The translations under genes and the position numbers were made by a program. Below, in pieces: positions 1-5,068 of a stretch of 6,046 nucleotides of DNA. Source of the stretch: Nitrospiria bacterium (GTDB lineage: Bacteria; Nitrospirota; CAKKRA01; 9FT-COMBO-42-15); assembly GCA_919902475.1 (NCBI GenBank), contig CAKKRA010000293.1, forward strand, positions 1 through 6,046, in the 5' to 3' direction. The notes under the pieces are model-generated. The model ran no database searches. It was not told the DNA's origin and worked only from the letters and a program-made list of their open reading frames with translations. How positions within the stretch are numbered: position 1 is the first letter of the stretch; each line of letters begins with the position of its first letter.

Positions 1-48
1 AGCGATGAAATTTATAAGGAGATTTTAAAAAAGGCTGGAGAAAGATGA
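1..48 (+). CDS. C-terminal end of a truncated upstream gene (unknown product)
   Basis: Frame 1 is open from the first base and reads SDEIYKEILKKAGER followed by TGA at 46-48. The composition (charged, amphipathic, helix-like, Lys/Glu rich) is typical of a protein C-terminus. The product cannot be identified from 15 residues. No promoter or start lies in the window, so the gene would begin to the left. An ATG at 45-47 opens only an 11-codon frame and is not a credible gene. The call rests on composition and on the lack of anything else to explain these bases. Confidence 0.4.
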   Translation, partial: SDEIYKEILKKAGER

Positions 49-109
49 GCGTCTATTTTGATTGGCGCGCCCATTTTTAATGCGTCTACTCTTTTTAATA
101 TTGTAGTCG

Positions 110-149
110 TAGGCTGGGCTGTGCCCACCGACTGCGGCGGGCATAGGCT
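110..149. repeat. GC-rich palindromic repeat, hairpin-forming
   Basis: Bases 122-130 (TGCCCACCG) pair with 135-143 (CGGCGGGCA) around a 4-base loop, with one A/C mismatch. A competing stem pairs 115-119 (TGGGC) with 123-127 (GCCCA) around TGT. The direct repeat TAGGCT brackets the block at 110-115 and 144-149. The GTAGGCTGGGCTGTGCCCACCG-like core resembles short dispersed palindromes that I recall from many bacterial genomes, but copy number cannot be judged here. It lies in a non-coding stretch (49-228) with no recognisable gene. Confidence 0.5.
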
Positions 150-163
150 CAAAACAGATCATG

Positions 164-182
164 GGGCGGGGGCAATCCCCGC
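164..182. repeat. GC-rich hairpin, partial relative of the 877-934 palindrome
   Basis: GCGGGG (166-171) pairs perfectly with CCCCGC (177-182) over a 5-base loop. The 11-mer GGGCGGGGGCA at 164-174 recurs at 880-890 inside the larger palindrome on the other side of the toxin-antitoxin pair. It lies 47 bases beyond the antitoxin stop and could end that minus-strand transcript, but no run of T follows in that direction, so I do not call it a terminator. Confidence 0.5.
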
Positions 183-228
183 TTTGTTTGTTATTTAACA
201 TTGTGTAAGTGCAGAATCTATTATCATG

Positions 229-471
229 CTAAACAGATAGTGTTGTTACCTCAACCAGATGATGTTTTTTACGGGCCTCATCCACAATTTCTTCTATCTT
301 TGCTGCAATAGCGTCTTCAATCCAGTCTGCTCCGCACTGTGAACATACAGTTGCCGGCACATCTCTTATAACAACCACGCCAAATCCTAAATCTGCTGTA
401 AAGGTAGTTTTTCCTTTTGTTTTTGCGCCGCCGCATAAAGGGCATTTATCAGGCAATGCCTTAACTCTCAC
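229..471 (-). CDS. YgiT-type zinc-finger protein, probable antitoxin of a type II TA pair
   Basis: This 80-residue protein has two CxxC pairs: Cys10/Cys13 (CPLCGG) and Cys43/Cys46 (VPATVCSQCG). They are separated by a short beta-rich segment ending in VVVIRDVP. This is the pattern of the YgiT-type zinc finger, the metal-binding N-terminal domain of MqsA-like antitoxins. Residues 50-70 (IEDAIAAKIEEIVDEARKK) are helical. No helix-turn-helix domain follows, unlike full MqsA, so autoregulation by this protein alone is uncertain. The start is GTG, chosen because AAGGAGGG lies 4 bases upstream and because the start overlaps the toxin stop by four bases (GTGA, 471-468). The role as antitoxin of the upstream DUF4258 protein is inferred from this common pairing. 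It would act in the cytoplasm by binding and neutralising the toxin. Confidence 0.85.
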   Translation of the reverse strand: MRVKALPDKCPLCGGAKTKGKTTFTADLGFGVVVIRDVPATVCSQCGADWIEDAIAAKIEEIVDEARKKHHLVEVTTLSV

Positions 472-782
472 TTTTCCCTCCTTGTCTTATAGTCTGATTC
501 AAAATGTTCTAAATCTGGTTTATATGCTGTAATTACAAAGCACTTTTCAGTTAAAGAATCAAATGCTGCTACTGCATGAAAAGGCTCGCTTCTAATCCAT
601 CTTAAGAATAAGGCGCTTGGATAGGGCTTGTCATCAGGATAATCTTCAATAATCTCTCCATGTCTTAAAACCTCCTTGACTGTTTCTCTTGTTATTCCTC
701 TTTCCATCATCTGTTCAAGTGCATGCCTTTGCCATTCAATATCACCTTTTTCAATGGCAATCTGAAGTTTATCTCTATCCAT
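468..782 (-). CDS. DUF4258 domain protein, probable toxin of a type II TA pair
   Basis: The protein has 104 residues and consists almost entirely of a DUF4258 domain. Visible family features are the N-terminal helix with RHALEQMMERGI (His20, residues 19-30), TRETVKEVLRHGEII (31-45) with the following tract EDYPDDKPYPSALFL (46-60), the strand FHAVAAFD (68-75, His69) and the C-terminal CFVITAYKPD (81-90). DUF4258 proteins are small and are often encoded directly before a YgiT-type zinc-finger protein, as here. They are usually treated as RelE/BrnT-like candidate ribonuclease toxins, but the activity of this protein is inferred. Toxin-first order matches mqsRA/higBA-type modules. ATG at 782 is the first in-frame start. 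There is no Shine-Dalgarno sequence, but a perfect TATAAT ends 8 bases upstream, so the mRNA may be leaderless or nearly so. Its TGA overlaps the antitoxin GTG, which suggests translational coupling. Confidence 0.8.
   Translation of the reverse strand: MDRDKLQIAIEKGDIEWQRHALEQMMERGITRETVKEVLRHGEIIEDYPDDKPYPSALFLRWIRSEPFHAVAAFDSLTEKCFVITAYKPDLEHFESDYKTRREK
476..483 (-). promoter_or_regulatory. Strong ribosome binding site for the GTG-started antitoxin
   Basis: On the minus strand AAGGAGGG (483->476) sits 4 bases before GTG at 471-469, inside the last codons of the toxin gene. It supports the GTG start. It also means the antitoxin is translated from a strong site while the toxin has none, which would favour antitoxin excess. 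Confidence 0.7.
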
Positions 783-790
783 TGTATTTA

Positions 791-820
791 ATTATACTCT
801 ACAAGTGGCCTTATTGCCAT
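791..820 (-). promoter_or_regulatory. Sigma70-type promoter of the toxin-antitoxin operon
   Basis: Read on the minus strand, TATAAT (796->791) matches the -10 consensus perfectly. ATGGCA (820->815) matches the -35 consensus at 4 of 6 positions, with an 18-base spacer. Transcription would begin near 784-785, only 2-3 bases before the toxin ATG at 782. Confidence 0.55.
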
Positions 821-876
821 AAAAAATAAGGGAGAACAAAGGGTCAGGCCGTACACCCTTGACAAGATAACAAACC

Positions 877-934
877 ACAGGGCGGGGGCAGCCCTGTTAG
901 AAGGTTTTTCTAACGGGGTAAATCCCCGCCCTGT
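877..934. repeat. 58-base perfect-armed palindrome with alternative folds
   Basis: Outer arms ACAGGGCGGGG (877-887) and CCCCGCCCTGT (924-934) are perfect inverted repeats. Inner arms CCCTGTTAGAA (892-902) and TTCTAACGGGG (908-918) pair through 11 positions with one G.U, around the loop GGTTT. The same bases can instead form three small hairpins: 877-883 with 891-897, 896-902 with 908-914, and 914-918 with 924-928. The element lies between the divergent TA and DUF2229 promoters and shares an 11-mer with 164-174. It has no T-run after either arm, so it is better described as a dispersed palindromic (REP/MITE-like) element than as a terminator, although it could slow or insulate transcription. 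Confidence 0.75.
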
Positions 935-966
935 TCTTTTCTCCACGGCTTTTTTATTAATTTGCC

Positions 967-995
967 TTTACAAAACCTGATGGTTGCTTTATTAT
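967..995 (+). promoter_or_regulatory. Sigma70-type promoter of the DUF2229 gene
   Basis: TTTACA (967-972, 5/6 to the -35 consensus) and TATTAT (990-995, 5/6 to the -10 consensus) are separated by exactly 17 bases. Initiation would fall near 1002-1003, 2-3 bases before ATG at 1005. This argues against the upstream in-frame TTG at 984, which would lie inside the promoter. Confidence 0.6.
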
Positions 996-1004
996 TATGT
1001 TATT

Positions 1005-2015
1005 ATGACTTTTAAAATCGGCATACCGAGGGCGCTCTATTACCACAAGTTTTATCCCCTCTGGCACACCTTTTTTACAGAATTAGGCGCAGAGGTGGTG
1101 CTGTCTCCTGTAACAGATAGAAATATATTAAAGCGCGGCTCAGATGCCACTCTGGATGAGTTTTGCCTGCCCATAAAGGTCTTTTTTGGCCATATTAACG
1201 CCATTTTAAAAAAAGTTGACTTCCTGTTTATCCCAAGATTAATAAGCACAGAAAAGGAGACATATTATTGCCCTCAGTTTTTTGGACTTCCAGACATGGT
1301 CAGGGTTGCATTTCCTGATTCACCTCCGATACTTGAGCCAACATTTAATGTAAAGGGTAAAGGCACAGCAGTAGAGGACACTTTTATAGAATTAGGAAAA
1401 TCAATTTTAAAAGGCAAAAGAGAGTCGCTCTCTGCCTATAAAAAGGCTTTGGATGCTCAGGCAGGATTTTATTCTATGGTTGCAGAAGGAACAATTCCAC
1501 CGGATGTATATAAGAAGCTGTATAATAGCCCGATGACTTCTGCTAAAAAAGAAAAAGGTTGCAGCAGGACAGGTTCGCAAACTACCATAGCCCTTCTCGG
1601 CCATCCTTACAATATCTACGACCCTCTGGTATCCATGAACATAAGCAAGAAATTAACGGATATGAATATCAGGCTGATAACAACAGAGATGGTATCTGAT
1701 GATATTATTGATGCAGAGATGAAGAGGCTGAGAAAGCCGGTGTACTGGGCATCAGGCAGGGAGATTGTCGGCGCTGCAAACCATTTCCTTGATTCAAAAG
1801 GCGTGGACGGAATTATTTTCATTGGCGCATTCCACTGCGGTCCTGATTCGCTTTTAAAGGCCTTGATTGAGCGTGAGGCTCAAAGCAGTGATAAAACGCC
1901 TCTCCTTAGTCTTAGCTTTGATGAACATTCCGGCGAGGCAGGAATGATAACAAGGCTGGAGGCTTTTTTTGATATGCTGGAGATTAAAAAACGGAGAGGG
2001 GCAGCAACTTTGTAA
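1005..2015 (+). CDS. DUF2229 / acyl-CoA dehydratase activase-related protein
   Basis: This 336-residue cytoplasmic protein opens with KIGIPRALYYHKFYPLWHTF (residues 4-23), the typical start of DUF2229 proteins. These are relatives of the Fe-S components around 2-hydroxyacyl-CoA dehydratases and benzoyl-CoA reductase. Candidate cluster ligands are Cys54 (DEFCLPIKVFFGH), Cys89 (YYCPQFFGLPD) and Cys278 (GAFHCGPDSL). The C-terminal signature is LSFDEHSGEAGMITRLEAF (303-321). A middle segment at about 178-192 is charged and probably a linker. In other genomes this domain often follows or neighbours the BcrAD/BadF-type ATPase, and that partner is not seen here. I start at ATG 1005, not TTG 984, because the family N-terminus begins here and the promoter overlaps the longer version. 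No Shine-Dalgarno sequence is visible. The stop codon lies within a palindromic repeat. The exact reaction is unknown; the family assignment is firm. Confidence 0.85.
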   Translation: MTFKIGIPRALYYHKFYPLWHTFFTELGAEVVLSPVTDRNILKRGSDATLDEFCLPIKVFFGHINAILKKVDFLFIPRLISTEKETYYCPQFFGLPDMVRVAFPDSPPILEPTFNVKGKGTAVEDTFIELGKSILKGKRESLSAYKKALDAQAGFYSMVAEGTIPPDVYKKLYNSPMTSAKKEKGCSRTGSQTTIALLGHPYNIYDPLVSMNISKKLTDMNIRLITTEMVSDDIIDAEMKRLRKPVYWASGREIVGAANHFLDSKGVDGIIFIGAFHCGPDSLLKALIEREAQSSDKTPLLSLSFDEHSGEAGMITRLEAFFDMLEIKKRRGAATL

Positions 2016-2118
2016 AAAGTCCATCTGCTGTGTTGTCGCTTCGGCCTCGCATCCTCACATACTAAGATGTATGCTGCGGTGCGAGTCCTTGCTCCGCCTT
2101 GCATCTGGAGCTTTTTAC
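2012..2118. repeat. About 107-base imperfect palindromic dispersed repeat
   Basis: The ends GTAAAAAG (2012-2019) and CTTTTTAC (2111-2118) are perfect inverted repeats, continued by TCCA/TGGA and by the related CATCTGC and GCATCTG segments. Further in, CTCGCA (2046-2051) pairs with TGCGAG (2080-2085), and CATAC (2058-2062) pairs with GTATG (2069-2073) at the apex. The sequence closely resembles a ~100-base palindrome that I recall as abundant in Geobacter and related genomes. It begins inside the last codon of the DUF2229 gene, and its TAA (2013-2015) is that gene's stop. It encodes no credible protein. Confidence 0.7.
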
Positions 2119-2145
2119 TTTGTCGCTGATTTATTAATATTGCCG

Positions 2146-2161
2146 AACAGGCTGTTGAAAA
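2146..2161. repeat. Copy 1 of the AACAGGCTGTTGAAAA repeat end
   Basis: These 16 bases recur exactly at 5661-5676, where they form one arm of a hairpin. Here the second arm is missing. From memory this motif forms the outer end of the palindrome family represented at 2012-2118, so this looks like a detached terminus. The rest of 2119-2182 is AT-rich with no gene or clear promoter. Confidence 0.6.
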
Positions 2162-2182
2162 GTATTCATTTATGCTTTTGTT

Positions 2183-2353
2183 TGTCATTCCTGCGAAGGC
2201 AGGAATCCAGCAGTTAAATGAAAAATTCAAAATTAAAAATGCAAAATTAAGAAATACAATTTTTTTGAATTTTGAATTGTAATTTTTATTTTTGCACTTT
2301 GCATTTTAATTTTTATTTCTGGATTCCCGCTCAAAAACGCTGCGGGAATGACA
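2183..2353. mobile_element. MITE-like element with inverted terminal hairpins
   Basis: The 171-base element is bounded by TGTCATTCC (2183-2191) and GGAATGACA (2345-2353), perfect inverted repeats. A second inverted pair is GGAATCCAG (2202-2210) and CTGGATTCC (2319-2327). Each end is itself a hairpin: ATTCCTGC/GCAGGAAT (2187-2194 with 2199-2206) and ATTCCCGC/GCGGGAAT (2323-2330 with 2342-2349). The AT-rich interior (2211-2318) holds nested palindromes: AATTCAAAATT (2224-2234) with AATTTTGAATT (2268-2278), TACAATT (2255-2261) with AATTGTA (2275-2281), and 2229-2245 with 2298-2314. No transposase is encoded. The ends match the well-known dispersed 'GTCATTCC..GGAATCCAG' repeat, whose spurious translations read WIPAFAGMT or FLRRQESS. 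Autonomous movement is not implied. Confidence 0.7.
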
Positions 2354-2400
2354 CTAAAAGAATGTAAAAAGTGTTAGTGATAGGATATTAGCAGGGAGAT

Positions 2401-3486
2401 ATGAAGGTAGTAATTCCACATATGGGACAGCTTGATATTGCATGCAGGGGCGCATTAAGGGGTCTGGGCATAGATGTTGTTTCCCCTCCAAGGTCAAGCA
2501 ATGTATCCCTGAAACTCGGCGCAAGGTATTCACCAGAGCTTGCATGCCTGCCTTTTAAGGTAAATCTTGGAAATTTTATTGACGCCTTAAATGACGGGAC
2601 AAAAATGATAATGACTGCAGGCGGGTGCGGGCCCTGCAGGTTCGGGTATTACAGCATACTTCAGGAGCGTATCCTGCAGGACATGGGATACAGATTTGAA
2701 ATGGTAAGGGCAGATGAGCCTGACAGGCTTGCAAACCTTGCAAATACATTAAAACAGGCAAGCGGCGCAATATCAAAATTTACTGCGTATAAGACTGTTT
2801 ACTTCGTCTATAAAAGGGCCGATTTTTTAGACAGGATAATCAAATGGAGCCATTTTCTAAGGCCGCGCACTTCAGAAGGCAACAGGCTTTCTAAGCTTTG
2901 CGATGATGCAGTAGCAATGGTAGACAAGTCGTCAACCTTTAAAGAGCTCAGACAGGTTAAGAAAAGGGTAAAGGTTCTTTTTAGGGATGTCAGGATTGAT
3001 AATGCAAAAAAGCCTGTACGCCTCGGCCTTGTTGGCGAATTCTTTATGGTGGTTGAGCCATTTGCAAATATGGATATAGAGCGAAAGCTCGGCAGCATGG
3101 GCGTAGAGGTAACAAGAGGAGTTTGGCTTTCAGACTGGCTAAATGACAGGTTTCGCTTTAACCCATTTAAGAGGAATCAGATAAAGCTGGTAAACAGGAT
3201 TGCAAAGCCGTATCTTAAATACCCTGCAGGCGGTGAGAGCGCAAATACTATTGCAAGGACAATCATGTTTGCAAAAAAGGGATACGACGGCGTTATCCAT
3301 ATCCGCCCCTTTTCCTGCATGCCGGAGCTTGTTGCCCAGAAGATTTTAACAAAGGTTGAAAAGGATTATAATATTCCCATACTCACGCTGAGCGTGGATG
3401 AACATTCTTCAGAGGTCGGCTTTGATACAAGGATTGAGGCATTTGTGGACATGCTTGTTAGAAAAAAGGATAAGAGATCAGCATGA
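2401..3486 (+). CDS. CoA protein activase-like / 2-hydroxyacyl-CoA dehydratase-related Fe-S protein
   Basis: This 361-residue protein is paralogous to the product of 1005-2015. Shared blocks are the N-terminal KVVIP, CLPFKVNLGNFIDAL (49-63, Cys49), RPFSCMPELV (302-311, Cys306) and LSVDEHSSEVGFDTRIEAF (330-348). It adds a CGPC motif (Cys76/Cys79, AGGCGPCRFGYY), a likely Fe-S ligand pair that its paralogue lacks. Cys15 is a further candidate. The family is usually annotated 'CoA protein activase' or '2-hydroxyglutaryl-CoA dehydratase-related' and is often encoded beside the DUF2229 protein. The substrate is unknown. ATG 2401 follows GGGAG (2394-2398) at a tight 2-base spacing; the conserved N-terminus begins there, so the start is well supported. 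It is separated from its partner gene by 385 bases of repeats. Its TGA overlaps the amidase ATG (ATGA, 3483-3486), so it probably shares a transcript with the downstream genes. Confidence 0.82.
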   Translation: MKVVIPHMGQLDIACRGALRGLGIDVVSPPRSSNVSLKLGARYSPELACLPFKVNLGNFIDALNDGTKMIMTAGGCGPCRFGYYSILQERILQDMGYRFEMVRADEPDRLANLANTLKQASGAISKFTAYKTVYFVYKRADFLDRIIKWSHFLRPRTSEGNRLSKLCDDAVAMVDKSSTFKELRQVKKRVKVLFRDVRIDNAKKPVRLGLVGEFFMVVEPFANMDIERKLGSMGVEVTRGVWLSDWLNDRFRFNPFKRNQIKLVNRIAKPYLKYPAGGESANTIARTIMFAKKGYDGVIHIRPFSCMPELVAQKILTKVEKDYNIPILTLSVDEHSSEVGFDTRIEAFVDMLVRKKDKRSA

Positions 3487-4292
3487 GCAGGCTCAGATTC
3501 GTATTAATTGCAGCGTTCTTTCTTGTTATATCAGTCCCGGCATATTCATTAGAAAAGGATAATCGCGGCATCAGACTGATTGTAATTGACCCGGGCCACG
3601 GCGGGTTTGATTCAGGCGCAAAGGGGCCGACAGGCCTTGAGGAAAAGGATGTTGCCCTGTCAGTTGCAAAAAGATTAAAAGAGTTGATTGAAAAAAATAC
3701 GAATATAAAGGTTATTCTAACAAGGGACGGCGATTATTTTATGCCGCTTGATGAGAGGACGTTGTTTGCAAAGAATAACAATGCAGACCTTTTTATAAGC
3801 ATCCATGCAAATGCAGCGAGAAGAAATGCAGCAGACGGGTTTGAGACATATTTTCTCGGACTTGAGGCAAGCGATGATGATGCAAGGGCTGTTGCCATGT
3901 ATGAAAACAGCGTAAGGAATATGGGCGGAAAGGATTTAAGGGAATCTGATGATGTAAGATTTATACTATCGGATATGCTTAATACCGCAACATTAAATGA
4001 AAGCAGCATATTGGCAGAGGCTATTCAAAAGGGTTTTGAAAGGGTTATGAAGATTGAAAACAGGGGCGTCAAGCAGGCGCCATTTATTGTTTTAAGCGGC
4101 GCCACAATGCCTGCTGTGCTTACAGAGATAGCATTTATCTCAAATCCAGCGCAGGAAAAGAGGCTGCGTGATGCATCATTCCTGAATAAGATTTCAGAAT
4201 CACTTTACAGCAGCATCTTAGGCTATAAAAAGATTTATGAGGAAAAGACAATCCCGGCTGCATCAGATGAGAGAGCAGAACAGAAGCAATAA
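3483..4292 (+). CDS. N-acetylmuramoyl-L-alanine amidase, Amidase_3 family, exported (AmiC type)
   Basis: This zinc amidase cuts the bond between N-acetylmuramic acid and L-Ala of peptidoglycan, a step in daughter-cell separation. Residues 1-22 form a Sec signal peptide: Arg at 3 and 5, a hydrophobic core 6-18, and probable cleavage after AYS. The catalytic domain fills the rest. Zinc ligands are His39 (IDPGHGG), Glu54 (GLEEKDVAL) and His108 (FISIHANA); the catalytic Glu215 lies in VLTEIAFISN. Residues ~126-195 between His108 and the VKQAPF motif correspond to the helical insert that, in E. coli AmiB/AmiC, blocks the active site until an activator binds. There is no AMIN, LysM or SPOR domain, and the last ~20 residues form a charged tail. 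The 269-residue length fits a bare catalytic amidase. The start overlaps the upstream stop by 4 bases, with AGGA 12 bases upstream. Confidence 0.93.
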   Translation: MSRLRFVLIAAFFLVISVPAYSLEKDNRGIRLIVIDPGHGGFDSGAKGPTGLEEKDVALSVAKRLKELIEKNTNIKVILTRDGDYFMPLDERTLFAKNNNADLFISIHANAARRNAADGFETYFLGLEASDDDARAVAMYENSVRNMGGKDLRESDDVRFILSDMLNTATLNESSILAEAIQKGFERVMKIENRGVKQAPFIVLSGATMPAVLTEIAFISNPAQEKRLRDASFLNKISESLYSSILGYKKIYEEKTIPAASDERAEQKQ

Positions 4293-4321
4293 ACCGCGCC
4301 TTTGAAAGGATGGTAAAACAG

Positions 4322-5068
4322 ATGCCTCATGATAAGAAAAGCGCCTTACGCATTGACGGAAGAAGATGGAATGAGTTAAGGATGATAAGAATTACCCGAA
4401 ATTTTATCAAACATGCAGAGGGCTCTGCATTAATAGAGATGGGTGAGACAAAGATTCTATGCACAGCAACCATTGAAGAAAAGGTGCCGCCGTTCTTGCA
4501 CGGCAAGGGAACGGGATGGGTTACTGCAGAATACTCCATGCTCCCGCGCTCTGCGCAGCAGAGGATACCGCGGGAGGCTTCAAAAGGAAAAATTGGCGGA
4601 AGAACGCACGAGATACAAAGGTTAATAGGCAGGGCGCTGCGCGCTGTAATTGACTTATCTGCGCTTGGCGAGAAGACAGTGTGGGTAGACTGCGATGTGC
4701 TTCAGGCAGACGGAGGCACCCGAACAGCGTCTATTACAGGCGCCTTTATAGCGCTTGTGGATGCCCTTCGCTATCTGCAGAAAAAAGGCATTATAGATAG
4801 GCTTCCAATAAAGGACTATCTTGCTGCTGTGAGTGTCGGCAAGATTGATGAAAGAGAGGTCTTAGACCTTTCATATGCAGAGGACTCAAAAGCAGGCGTT
4901 GATATGAACATTGTAATGACAGGAAGCGGAAAATTTGTTGAGGTGCAGGGGACAGCAGAAGGTTCGGTATTTTCAAAGGAGGAGATGGACAGGTTTATCG
5001 GCCTTGCAAAAACCGGCATTGAAGAGATTATAAAGGTTGAAAAAAGACTTCTCGGCAAAATAAAATAA
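4322..5068 (+). CDS. rph: Ribonuclease PH
   Basis: RNase PH is a phosphate-dependent 3'-5' exoribonuclease that trims the last nucleotides from tRNA precursors; the family works as a hexameric ring. The 248 residues carry the hallmarks in order: RIDGRRWNELR (10-20), TRNFIKHAEGSALIEMGETK (25-44), GWVTAEYSMLPRS (65-77), the phosphate-binding REASKGKIGGRTHEIQRLIGRALR (84-107), DCDVLQADGGTRTASITGA (123-141), DSKAGVDMNIVMTGSG (188-203, with the catalytic Asp residues) and EVQGTAEG (207-214). Length is close to the usual ~240. ATG 4322 is preferred because AGGA (4307-4310) lies 11 bases upstream. An in-frame ATG at 4310 would add four residues but has AAAGG directly against it with no spacer. The typical family start is near residue 9, so both give a short N-terminal extension. 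It follows the amidase by under 30 bases and abuts rdgB. Confidence 0.96.
   Translation: MPHDKKSALRIDGRRWNELRMIRITRNFIKHAEGSALIEMGETKILCTATIEEKVPPFLHGKGTGWVTAEYSMLPRSAQQRIPREASKGKIGGRTHEIQRLIGRALRAVIDLSALGEKTVWVDCDVLQADGGTRTASITGAFIALVDALRYLQKKGIIDRLPIKDYLAAVSVGKIDEREVLDLSYAEDSKAGVDMNIVMTGSGKFVEVQGTAEGSVFSKEEMDRFIGLAKTGIEEIIKVEKRLLGKIK

Noticed and set aside
45..80. Small frame MSVYFDWRAHF
   Set aside because: It has only 11 codons and overlaps the stop of the upstream frame; no support beyond a start and a stop.
859..864. Perfect TTGACA -35 hexamer
   Set aside because: No -10-like hexamer occurs at 16-18 bases; the position falls in the GC-rich arm of the palindrome.
877..934. Bidirectional intrinsic terminator
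   Set aside because: There is no T-run after either arm, and both neighbouring genes are transcribed away from it, so nothing needs ending there.
984..1004. TTG start adding seven residues to the DUF2229 protein
   Set aside because: The TTG lies within the promoter (before the predicted transcript start), has no ribosome binding site, and the added LYYYVI is not part of the family N-terminus.
1969..2217. Plus-strand open frame of 82 codons ending in FLRRQESS
   Set aside because: It runs through the palindrome and the MITE end, and its peptide is a known translation artefact of that repeat.
1880..2230. Minus-strand open frame of 116 codons containing CWIPAFAGMT
   Set aside because: It overlaps the 3' end of the DUF2229 gene and the repeats. 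WIPAFAGMT is the usual spurious translation of the GTCATTCC repeat, so there is no protein evidence.
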